Source: an uncultured bacterium
GTDB taxonomy: Bacteria; Bacillota; Clostridia; Lachnospirales; Lachnospiraceae
DNA length: 42,687 nucleotides
Assembly (NCBI GenBank): GCA_948467735.1
Contig: CAOKFN010000041.1
Location: 1-42,687, forward strand
Direction of reading: 5' to 3'
Below the pieces are notes generated by a model. That model did no database searches, had not been told where the DNA came from, and saw only the letters and a program-made list of their open reading frames with translations. Below, one piece after another: positions 14,952 through 22,432 of the stretch. The position numbers and the translations under genes are program-made. Position 1 is the first letter of the stretch. Each line of letters starts with the position of its first letter.

Positions 14952-16250
14952 ATGATTTGGAATGAGACAAAGGAATGTATGAGCAGGGATGAGATGAGCA
15001 GCCTGCAGGGAGCGAGGCTGGTAAAGCTGGTGGACAGGGTATACCACAATGTGGAGTTCTACCGGAAGAAGATGCAGGCGGTGGGATTGGAGCCGGGGGA
15101 TATCCGGGGATTGGAGGATTTGACAAAGCTCCCCTTCACCACCAAGGACGATTTGCGGGATACCTATCCCTTCGGGATGTTTGCCGTTCCTAACTCCCAG
15201 ATTGTGCGGATTCATGCTTCCAGCGGGACTACGGGGAAAGCCACGGTGGTGGGCTATACCAGAAGGGATATCGATATGTGGAGCGAGTGCGTGGCGCGCT
15301 GTATCACCATGGCTGGTCTGGGGCGTGAGGATATCATTCAGGTGGCCTATGGCTACGGATTGTTTACCGGGGGACTGGGCGGCCATTACGGCGCGGAGAA
15401 AATGGGGGCCACGGTGGTGCCCATGTCCACGGGAAATACCAAAAAGCTGGTCAATATGATGGTGGATTTTGGGGTCACAGGAATATTGTGTACGCCTTCT
15501 TATTTGATGCATATTGCGGAAGTTATTGAAGAAATGGGGCTTAAGGACAAGATTAAGCTAAAGGCCTCGTTAAACGGGGCGGAGCCTTGGACGGAGAAGA
15601 TGCGGGATAAGATTGAGGAAAAATTGGGGATTCACGCCCATGATATCTATGGACTCAGCGAAATCATGGGGCCGGGGGTCGCCACGGACTGCCAGTTCCA
15701 CAAGGGCCTTCATGTCCATGAGGATTATTTCCTGCCGGAGATTGTGGATCGGGAAACCTTCCAGCCCGTGGCGGACGGCGTCGTAGGGGAGCTGGTGATT
15801 TCCACGCTTACCAAGGAGGGAATCCCGCTGATCCGCTATCGCACCAAGGATTTGACCAGCATTGACCACACTCCCTGCCAGTGCGGCAGAACCACGGCCA
15901 GAATCGCAAGGTTTACGGGCAGAAGCGACGATATGCTGATTATCCGGGGCGTCAATGTATTTCCGTCTCAGGTGGAGGCGGCGCTTCTGGAAATGGGCGG
16001 CACCACTTCTCATTATCTGATGATTGTGGATCGGGTGAACAATCTGGACACTTTGGAGATACAGGTGGAGGTGGAGGAGCATTTCTTCTCCGACGAAATC
16101 AGGGAGCTGGAAAACCTCACCAGAAAGATTGAGCATGTCATTCAGCAGGCCATCGGGCTGGCGGTGAAGGTGAAGCTGGTGGAGCCTAAGTCTTTGGAGC
16201 GCAGCATGGGTAAATCGGTGCATGTGATTGACAAGCGGAAATTTGATTAG
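14952..16250 (+). CDS. paaK: Phenylacetate--CoA ligase family protein
   Basis: A 432-residue AMP-forming adenylate enzyme that joins an arylacetate to CoA. The P-loop-like motif HASSGTTGKATVVGYT is near residues 90-105. GLSEIMGPGV and YRTKDLT are the A4/A7-type motifs, and FTGRSDDMLIIRGVNVFPSQ is the hinge and C-terminal lid motif. Length matches the PaaK family. AGGAGG (14941-14946) sits correctly before ATG 14952. Next to iorAB it would interconvert arylacetyl-CoA and the free acid; in fermenting Clostridia the reverse direction could give ATP and excreted phenyl- or indole-acetate (inference). Confidence 0.92.
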   Translation: MIWNETKECMSRDEMSSLQGARLVKLVDRVYHNVEFYRKKMQAVGLEPGDIRGLEDLTKLPFTTKDDLRDTYPFGMFAVPNSQIVRIHASSGTTGKATVVGYTRRDIDMWSECVARCITMAGLGREDIIQVAYGYGLFTGGLGGHYGAEKMGATVVPMSTGNTKKLVNMMVDFGVTGILCTPSYLMHIAEVIEEMGLKDKIKLKASLNGAEPWTEKMRDKIEEKLGIHAHDIYGLSEIMGPGVATDCQFHKGLHVHEDYFLPEIVDRETFQPVADGVVGELVISTLTKEGIPLIRYRTKDLTSIDHTPCQCGRTTARIARFTGRSDDMLIIRGVNVFPSQVEAALLEMGGTTSHYLMIVDRVNNLDTLEIQVEVEEHFFSDEIRELENLTRKIEHVIQQAIGLAVKVKLVEPKSLERSMGKSVHVIDKRKFD

Positions 16251-16335
16251 AAGCGGCGGCTGGGAAACAGGCGGATGGAAGCCTTAATGGGAAACAGACG
16301 GATAGGATGGCGGAAACGGAAAGCGAGGGAAGGTT

Positions 16336-16761
16336 ATGTTTGTAAAACAGATATCGGTATTTATGGAAAATCGCGAGGGCAGGCTGGAACAGGCGACGGA
16401 GGTGCTCAAACAGGAGGGAATCAATATCTTGTCCCTGAGCATGGCGGACACCACGGAATACGGAATGCTCCGCATGGTGGTGTCGAATCCGGAGCTGGCC
16501 AAAACGGCTTTGCAGGAGAAGGGATTTTCCGCCAGATTGACGGATGTTTTAGCTGTCCGGCTGGAGGATCGGGCGGGAGAATTGTATAAGCTGACGCATA
16601 TTCTGTCGGCGAAAGGTTTAAATATCGAGTATATGTATGCGCTTGTGTCAGGGGATCGCAAGGCGATGGTTGTGAAGGCGTCGGACGGCGCCGCCGCCGA
16701 AAAGGCTGTCTTGGACGGAGGGCTGGAGCTGTACGGCAATGAGGAGCTGTGCGGGCAGTGA
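16336..16761 (+). CDS. Tandem ACT-domain protein
   Basis: A 141-residue cytoplasmic protein with two ACT domains. The first is at about 2-68 (VKQISVFMENREGRLEQATEV); the second at about 70-135 (LAVRLEDRAGELYKLTHIL, then LNIEYMYAL). ACT pairs bind amino acids and often control enzymes of amino-acid metabolism. Small tandem ACT proteins commonly sit beside IorAB and PaaK genes in Clostridia, so this one probably senses an aromatic amino acid for the operon (inference). A GAGGGAAGG site precedes ATG 16336, 85 bp after paaK. Confidence 0.88.
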   Translation: MFVKQISVFMENREGRLEQATEVLKQEGINILSLSMADTTEYGMLRMVVSNPELAKTALQEKGFSARLTDVLAVRLEDRAGELYKLTHILSAKGLNIEYMYALVSGDRKAMVVKASDGAAAEKAVLDGGLELYGNEELCGQ

Positions 16762-16836
16762 CAGGATTCGCGAAGCGGTTCCTGTAGTATAATCCATGAC
16801 AACAGGGTTCGCGAAGCGGTTCCTGTTGTATAACAA
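16761..16836 (+). repeat. Two 38-bp direct repeats, each a hairpin
   Basis: Copies at 16761-16798 and 16799-16836 share TTCGCGAAGCGGTTCCTGT and end TATAA. Each folds as ACAGG-TTCGC, loop GAA, GCGGT-CCTGT with a small internal bulge. They begin at the stop codon of the ACT gene. Position and symmetry are REP-like; they may protect the 3' end of the operon transcript. No T-tract follows. Confidence 0.7.
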
Positions 16837-16927
16837 GCCGGAACAAATTTTCATATATGGGGACTGAAGATGAAATACAGTTTCGGAACAGAAACGAGCA
16901 AAGCTGGTAAAAAAGGAGCCGGTCTAC

Positions 16928-17149
16928 ATGAATCAGGAGAAAATGATCGAGGATATTCTGCGGCATCTGGACGCGGAAACCCAGATGGGCGTGGTACGGA
17001 TGAGCGTGGAGATGGACGCCGGGAAAAGCGGCGGCGGAGACGTCTCACATAAATGCTGTAATATGTACGGCCGCCCTGCAAACGAGACGGTGGGGCTGCT
17101 GGACTGTTATACTGACATGAACGCGGGAAAGCCCGATAACGAGCGTTGA
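16928..17149 (+). CDS. Small conserved-looking protein
   Basis: A 73-residue soluble protein, starting MNQEKMIEDILRHLDAETQM and containing a Cys pair (HKCCNMYG) and a third Cys in LDCYTDM. AAAGGAG lies upstream of ATG 16928, at a slightly long spacing. I do not recognise a family. The acidic, helix-rich N-terminus and codon use like its neighbours suggest a real gene. It lies between the aromatic operon and the helicase gene, on the same strand. Confidence 0.5.
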   Translation: MNQEKMIEDILRHLDAETQMGVVRMSVEMDAGKSGGGDVSHKCCNMYGRPANETVGLLDCYTDMNAGKPDNER

Positions 17150-17284
17150 CAGAAATATTGAAAACATAATTCATTGGATTAGGCTGAAGTATTGTCCGAC
17201 GGATACAGGCGGAAAAAGAAATAGTATCCATGGGGATGGAACCGAAAGCCAACGGTGGAACAGTATAAACTAAGGAAGATTTTT

Positions 17285-20200
17285 ATGGCGGATTTATTGG
17301 AAAACCTCAATGAAAGACAGAGGGAAGCGGTACTTGAAACAGAGGGGTATGTAAGGGTGATTGCCGGCGCGGGAAGCGGAAAGACAAAGCTGCTTGTGAG
17401 CCGTTACGCCTATTTGGTGCAGGATTACGGGATTGATTCCGCCAATATTTTATGCGTCACCTTTACCAATAAAGCCGCCGGAGAAATGAAAAAGAGGATA
17501 CGGGGACTGATAGGGGCGGAGAACGATACCGGCCTTATATGCACTTATCATGGCTTCTGCAATCGGCTTCTGCGGGAAAATCCGGAGAAGTTATTTTTGA
17601 ACAAACAATTTCAGATTATTGATAACAGCCAGCAGAAGGCGATTCTCGGAGATATTTATCAGAAATTTGAGCTGAAGCTGGACTATGCAAGCTTTGAATC
17701 CATTCTCAGGAAAATCGGCGTGGTAAAAAGGGACGGGGCGTATGTGACAAGGATGTGCAATCCGGAGCCCTGTCAGATTTTGAACGAGATAAAGAGCAGA
17801 GACGACCGGATTATAGAAGAATTTTTACAGAGGCAGAAGGCGGCGTATCTGCTGGATTTCCATGATTTGATATCCTTTGCCATCCATGTATTGGAAACCT
17901 TTGACGATATCCGTGAAAAATGGCAGGACAGGCTGAATTATATTATGGTGGATGAGTTTCAGGACAGTTCTTCCGTGGAAATGCGTCTGGTGGATATACT
18001 GTCCGAAAAGTATCGGAATATGATGATTGTGGGGGATCCGGACCAAAACATCTATGAATGGAGGGGCTCCGACGTAAGCCTGCTTGTGGACTTCGATAAG
18101 GCCCATGAGCCGACTAAGACCATTATCCTGAATCAGAATTACCGTTCCACGCCCCAGATACTTCAATGTGCAAACGCCCTGATAGAGAAAAACGAGCAGC
18201 GGCTGAAAAAGGATTTGTTTACAAAAAATCCCGCGGGGTCGTCGGTGGTTCATTATCATTCCAGAAATGATTTGGAGGAAATGGATCATGTAATCGAACA
18301 AATAAAACGTCTGTCCATAAAGGAAGGGTTCAGGTATTCGGATTTTGCGATTCTGTATCGTTCCGGTTTTCTGTCGCGCATTGCGGAGAAAAAGCTGGTG
18401 GAGAAAAATATTCCCTATGAGATTTTTGGAGGGGTCCGTTTTTATCAGAGAATGGAAATTCTGGATATTCTGGCATATTTAAAGCTGATTGCCTATGACG
18501 ACGACGTGTCGTTTAGAAGAGTTATCAATACGCCCCGCAGGAGATTTGGACGTGCAAAGCTGAATTTCCTAGAGGAGCTGAAGGAACGGGGGCCGCTGCA
18601 GCAAGAAAGCATGATGCAGGGCGATTTGTTTGACTTTTTCCCGGGGACGGGGATAGGCGAAGGAGTCGGGACGGGGTTGAACGGAGCGGATGGAGAGGCG
18701 GCGGACGGCTTTGGCATGGGCGGAGTGAGAGCGGATGGTGCGGCTGTGAAGGAAGCCGCTGTAGGCGGGAGTTTGTTTGCGGTGCTTTCGGCTCATCTGG
18801 ATGCGAGGGAATTTGCAGACAGCGATGCGGGGAGCTTTGTGCGTTTTATCAATCATATGCGTGCAGGTTATAAGAAAAAGCGTATTTCTGATATCGTGAA
18901 TGAGGTGACGAAGGATTCCGGCTATGAGAGTTATATTCGGGAACTTGGGGATGAGGAGAGGCTGAATAATCTGGCGGAATTTAAACGGATTGCCAATGAA
19001 TTTGAGCGGGAATTCGGTGAGAACATGAGCTTGGAGGGATTTTTACAGCAGATAGCCCTTCAATCGGGAGAGGACGGCGGCGACGGGAAGGACGCCGTTA
19101 AATTGATGACCATACATTCCTCGAAGGGTCTGGAGTTCCCTGTGGTGTTCATACTGGGCTTTACGGAAGGGGTATTTCCCTCTGCGAAAACTCTTGAGGA
19201 AAGGAAGAAGCTGGGGCTGGAGGAAGAGCGCAGGCTCTGTTATGTGGCGATTACCAGAGCGGAAAAGCACCTTTTCCTGATGGATTCCGAGGGGACGTCG
19301 GACAACGGGATAAAGAAGATGATTTCACGGTTCTTAGAGGAAATCGGGGAGAAGAATTATGTCAGGATTGGCCGGATTTCTGAGGAGCTTAGGAAGGAGA
19401 GCCGACAATACGCGGCGAAGCTGAATCGGGAGATGCAGTCTGAGACAGGGACTGCGAAGGTCGAAAGAAAAATTGGCGACGGGGTGGAGCATCATGTATT
19501 CGGCAGGGGAATCATTCAAGCCATAGATAAGAAACGCAGAAGCTATCTTGTGAAATTTGAGAAGCTGGAACAGCCGAGAAATATTTCCGAAAGTTATTTT
19601 GAGAAGAAACATGAGGATGTCCGTCGGAAAGCGAATGAATCCGAGAGATTGAGGAATCTGCCGGAGGAAATGTCCCAATTTAACAATATAAATAATCAGG
19701 GAGCCCATAAGGAGAGCTTGAAAGAGACTTCTGTAGAAATGAAGCAGGAGGAAGAACCGCTGACTGCCGACGCTGTGGAAACGGATGCGCCAAGTGCCGT
19801 TATGCCGGAAGAATTAAGGGAAGAGCAGCTGAGTATTTGGACACTGGAAAGGTTCGGAGAGGTTCCGCCGGACGGATTAAAATTTAAAGAGCCGGCTCAT
19901 GAAGAAGCGGAGCCGGAAGAACCGAAATTGGCAGAGCCGGAAAGACCAAAGAAGAACGGGATGGATGAACCAGAGGAGGAAGACCCCAAAAAGAATGGGC
20001 GGGATGAACCGGAGGAGGAAGACCCCAAAAAGTATGGGCGGGATGAACTGGAGGAGGAAGACCCCGAGAAGTATGGGGGGGATGAACCGGAGGAGGAAGA
20101 CCCCGAGAAGTATGAGCGGGAAGAATCCGAGGATTACGAGCCGGAACAAGAGCAGGCGGAGCAGATAGATTCTCCGGAAATTTCGGGAAATGAAAAAAAT

Positions 20201-20692
20201 CAGGCTGCTCATCTGAAGAAACTGAAAGAAAACAGTCCCAACCTATGGAAACGGGAGGATGTTCCTCATATGGGCTGGAAGTGTGTGGGCGTGGAGGATT
20301 TGGGAGCGCCTGTGGGAATCTGTGAAATGTGCGGATATCAGATTATCTGTTACGCCCATCAAATGGAGCATCCCCTTTATCGCAGTCTGTCCGTGGGATG
20401 CGTCTGCGCGGGAAAAATGGAAGGGGACATTGCGGAGGCAAAGCAGAGAGAGGCGGAATTTAAAAAGAAGCAGGCCAGACGCATCAGCTTTTTTCAGCGC
20501 AAGTGGAACCGTTCCAAAAAGGGGAATGAATATCTTAAAATAGACGGACATGTGATTGTGCTCTACAACCTTGAGAAAGCAAAGCATATCTGGAAATATG
20601 CGGTTGACAACCAATTCTGCAAAGATACCTATGCCTCTCGGGAAAGGGCGCTGGCGGGAGTGTTTGACGCGCTGGAGCGATTGAGGAAATAA
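17285..20692 (+). CDS. UvrD/PcrA-like superfamily 1 helicase with unusual C-terminal extension
   Basis: A 1135-residue ATP-dependent DNA helicase. Motif I is GAGSGKT (K33); then TFTNKAAGEMKKRI, VDEFQDSS (II), GDPDQNIYEWRGSD (III), LNQNYRST (IV), MTIHSSKGLEFPVVFILGF (V) and RRLCYVAITRAEKHL (VI). A Gly/Ala-rich loop at about residues 450-495 interrupts the 2B region. After about residue 760 come a charged linker, five 13-residue acidic repeats (about 889-953) and a Cys-bearing domain (CEMCGYQIICYAHQ, then GCVCAG) to the end. PcrA is usually about 730 residues, so about 400 are extra. ATG 17285 has AAGGAAG 6 nt upstream; GTG 17255 is less likely. A repair or replication role is expected. Confidence 0.9.
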   Translation: MADLLENLNERQREAVLETEGYVRVIAGAGSGKTKLLVSRYAYLVQDYGIDSANILCVTFTNKAAGEMKKRIRGLIGAENDTGLICTYHGFCNRLLRENPEKLFLNKQFQIIDNSQQKAILGDIYQKFELKLDYASFESILRKIGVVKRDGAYVTRMCNPEPCQILNEIKSRDDRIIEEFLQRQKAAYLLDFHDLISFAIHVLETFDDIREKWQDRLNYIMVDEFQDSSSVEMRLVDILSEKYRNMMIVGDPDQNIYEWRGSDVSLLVDFDKAHEPTKTIILNQNYRSTPQILQCANALIEKNEQRLKKDLFTKNPAGSSVVHYHSRNDLEEMDHVIEQIKRLSIKEGFRYSDFAILYRSGFLSRIAEKKLVEKNIPYEIFGGVRFYQRMEILDILAYLKLIAYDDDVSFRRVINTPRRRFGRAKLNFLEELKERGPLQQESMMQGDLFDFFPGTGIGEGVGTGLNGADGEAADGFGMGGVRADGAAVKEAAVGGSLFAVLSAHLDAREFADSDAGSFVRFINHMRAGYKKKRISDIVNEVTKDSGYESYIRELGDEERLNNLAEFKRIANEFEREFGENMSLEGFLQQIALQSGEDGGDGKDAVKLMTIHSSKGLEFPVVFILGFTEGVFPSAKTLEERKKLGLEEERRLCYVAITRAEKHLFLMDSEGTSDNGIKKMISRFLEEIGEKNYVRIGRISEELRKESRQYAAKLNREMQSETGTAKVERKIGDGVEHHVFGRGIIQAIDKKRRSYLVKFEKLEQPRNISESYFEKKHEDVRRKANESERLRNLPEEMSQFNNINNQGAHKESLKETSVEMKQEEEPLTADAVETDAPSAVMPEELREEQLSIWTLERFGEVPPDGLKFKEPAHEEAEPEEPKLAEPERPKKNGMDEPEEEDPKKNGRDEPEEEDPKKYGRDELEEEDPEKYGGDEPEEEDPEKYEREESEDYEPEQEQAEQIDSPEISGNEKNQAAHLKKLKENSPNLWKREDVPHMGWKCVGVEDLGAPVGICEMCGYQIICYAHQMEHPLYRSLSVGCVCAGKMEGDIAEAKQREAEFKKKQARRISFFQRKWNRSKKGNEYLKIDGHVIVLYNLEKAKHIWKYAVDNQFCKDTYASRERALAGVFDALERLRK
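19949..20143 (+). repeat. Five 39-bp tandem repeats inside the helicase gene
   Basis: Units start at 19949, 19988, 20027, 20066 and 20105. Each encodes a 13-residue piece such as KKNGRDEPEEEDP, strongly acidic. Units 1-4 are nearly identical and the fifth has drifted. Copy changes keep the frame. Confidence 0.9.
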
Positions 20693-20771
20693 CAATGGGG
20701 ACTGCCAATATTGACTTAGACAGTCAGGATATCCTGCCGTTTCCGGCACATACGGCTAAGCAGGAGGTAAT

Positions 20772-21683
20772 ATGAAAATTGACCGTCTGATCGGCATTAT
20801 AACGATATTATTGCAGAAGGATAAGGTGACAGCTCCCGAACTGGCAGAGCGTTTTGAGGTATCAAGGCGGACGATTAACAGGGACATTGAGGATATATGC
20901 AGGGCCGGAGTCCCGATTGTCACCATGCAGGGCAGCGGTGGCGGTATTTCCATTCTCGACAGTTATAAGATGGAAAAAGCCCTTTTGAGCGACGACGAGC
21001 TGCAGGCCGTGTTTTCGGGTTTGAAAGGCATTGACAGCGTATCGAAGACTTCGTATCTTGCGCGTCTGGTTGAGAAGTTATCGGAAAAGCACGCCCGAAT
21101 TCAGCCGGATGAAACCGTCATTATTGACCTTGCTTCCCATTATCAGAAGCCTTTGACTGAAAAAATCGAGGTGATTAAGAATGCGGTGGGGGCAGGACGC
21201 TGTATTTCATTTCGGTATTATTATGAAAAAGGAGAGGGCATAAGGACTATCGAACCTTATCATCTGATATTCAAATGGTCGTCATGGTACGTTCTTGGCT
21301 ATTGCCTTGACAGAGAGGACTATCGGCTCTTTAAGCTGAACAGACTGTGGGATATTTGCCTGTCAGATAAAGAATTTACGCCCCGTGAGATACCCGCGCG
21401 GGCGCTGCGGTTTGAGGATTATTTATCGGAAAGCGCCTTTCACTTAAAGGCATTGTTTCAAAAAAGCGAAAAGTATCGTCTGATTGAAGAATATGGTGTG
21501 GAATGCTGTCAGGAAACGGAGAGCGGGGAGCTTCTTTTGGAGCGTGATTTCGCAAACTATCATCATATGCTCTCGTGGGTGTTGAGCTTCGGGGATAAGG
21601 TTGTGGTATTAGAACCAAGGCAGCTCTGCGAGGATAGAAAGAGGCAGGCTGAAAATATTTTGAAGTGCGTTTCACAATCCTGA
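20772..21683 (+). CDS. YafY-type HTH/WYL transcriptional regulator
   Basis: A 303-residue DNA-binding regulator. An HTH-11 (DeoR-like) domain covers about 5-60, with LLQKDKVTAPELAERFEVSR then RTINRDIEDI. The WYL domain covers about 130-205, with AGRCISFRYYYEKGEGIRTI, then PYHLIFKWSSWYVLGYC. A C-terminal WCX-like extension follows. WYL proteins sense nucleotides or other ligands and often control stress or defence genes; the target here is not evident. AGGAGG lies before ATG 20772. Its last codons (CVSQS) fall inside the first unit of a 64-65 bp tandem repeat. Confidence 0.9.
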   Translation: MKIDRLIGIITILLQKDKVTAPELAERFEVSRRTINRDIEDICRAGVPIVTMQGSGGGISILDSYKMEKALLSDDELQAVFSGLKGIDSVSKTSYLARLVEKLSEKHARIQPDETVIIDLASHYQKPLTEKIEVIKNAVGAGRCISFRYYYEKGEGIRTIEPYHLIFKWSSWYVLGYCLDREDYRLFKLNRLWDICLSDKEFTPREIPARALRFEDYLSESAFHLKALFQKSEKYRLIEEYGVECCQETESGELLLERDFANYHHMLSWVLSFGDKVVVLEPRQLCEDRKRQAENILKCVSQS

Positions 21684-21853
21684 TTCAAATGTCCGCTAAA
21701 GCGGACAGAGGGGGAGTTAATGTGAAAAAGTGCGTTTCACAATCCTGAATAGGATGTCCGCTAAAGCGGACGTAGGGGAGTTAATGTGAAAAAGTGCGTT
21801 TCACAATCCTGAATAGAATGTCCGCTAAAGCGGACAGATGGGAGTTAATGTGA
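21666..21853 (+). repeat. Three-copy 64-65 bp tandem repeat with internal palindrome
   Basis: Copies start at 21666, 21731 and 21795; the third is cut short near 21853. Each has TGCGTTTCACAATCCTGA, then the perfect palindrome GTCCGCTAAAGCGGAC (21691-21706, 21756-21771, 21820-21835), then GGGAGTTAATGTGA. The first copy contains the stop codon of the WYL gene. The whole unit is conserved, not just the palindrome. Confidence 0.92.
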
Positions 21854-21907
21854 GACGGACGTTGCTCAGGAGAAATGAACCGGAAAAAGAGAGGAATCCT
21901 TTGAAGG

Positions 21908-21934
21908 AACACGACACACTGTTGTCGTGTTTTG
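21908..21934 (+). terminator. Possible terminator after the WYL repeat block
   Basis: AACACGACA (21908-21916) pairs with TGTCGTGTT (21923-21931) around CACTGT, followed by a short TT and GTGTGTT. The stem is strong but the T-tract is weak. Confidence 0.45.
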
Positions 21935-22063
21935 TGTGTTATGCTGTAAGCAGGTAATGGAATTCATATAAGAAATCTCCGGCCCGTGAAATTCTATAGG
22001 GAGGAATTAGGGAAGGGCTGTTTTGGGTGATTTCCTGCTGCAAAAGAATGGAGGTAGAATGTT

Positions 22064-22324
22064 ATGGTTGAATCAAGATGTGGAATTTTGTGCAGTGAAT
22101 GTACTTATCGGGAACAGATGAACTGCAAAGGCTGTCTGCAGATCACAAAGCCCTTCTGGGGGGACGCCTGCCCCTTGAAGTCCTGCTGCGAGGAAAAGGA
22201 ACAGGAGCATTGCGGCGGATGCAGCCAATTTCCCTGTGAAATGCTTCATCAGTTTGCTTACGATAAGGAACAGGGGGACGACGGAAAGAGGATCAAGCAG
22301 TGCGAGAAATGGAAGGAAGCGTAA
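22064..22324 (+). CDS. DUF3795-type cysteine-rich protein
   Basis: An 86-residue cytoplasmic protein with eleven Cys. The start MVESRCGILCSECTYREQMN, then CKGCLQITKPFWGDACPLKS, then HCGGCSQFPCEML follow the DUF3795 pattern (CGxxCxxC, then CxGC, CP, C-C and CxxFPC). The family is thought to bind metal, but has no assigned role. ATGGAGGTAG precedes ATG 22064 at suitable spacing. It stands alone, convergent with the cell-wall protein gene on the other strand. Confidence 0.85.
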   Translation: MVESRCGILCSECTYREQMNCKGCLQITKPFWGDACPLKSCCEEKEQEHCGGCSQFPCEMLHQFAYDKEQGDDGKRIKQCEKWKEA

Positions 22325-22373
22325 GAGCGGGTTCTTATGGGGAATCTTAGGGAGGCATCCGTATTTTGCGGAG

Positions 22374-22421
22374 AAAAACACAGCCCTTTCTTCGGATTAT
22401 TTTCCGGCAGAAAGGGCTGTG
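22374..22421 (-). terminator. Intrinsic terminator of the cell-wall protein gene
   Basis: CACAGCCCTTTCT (22379-22391) and AGAAAGGGCTGTG (22409-22421) form a perfect 13-bp stem. On the minus strand it is followed by TTTTT (complement of 22374-22378). It lies just after the stop at 22433. Confidence 0.85.
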
Positions 22422-22432
22422 CTTCTGTAGGA

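Noticed and set aside
21666..21853. Possible mini CRISPR array
   Set aside because: The whole 64-65 bp unit is conserved, including what would be the spacer, only three copies exist, and there are no cas genes.
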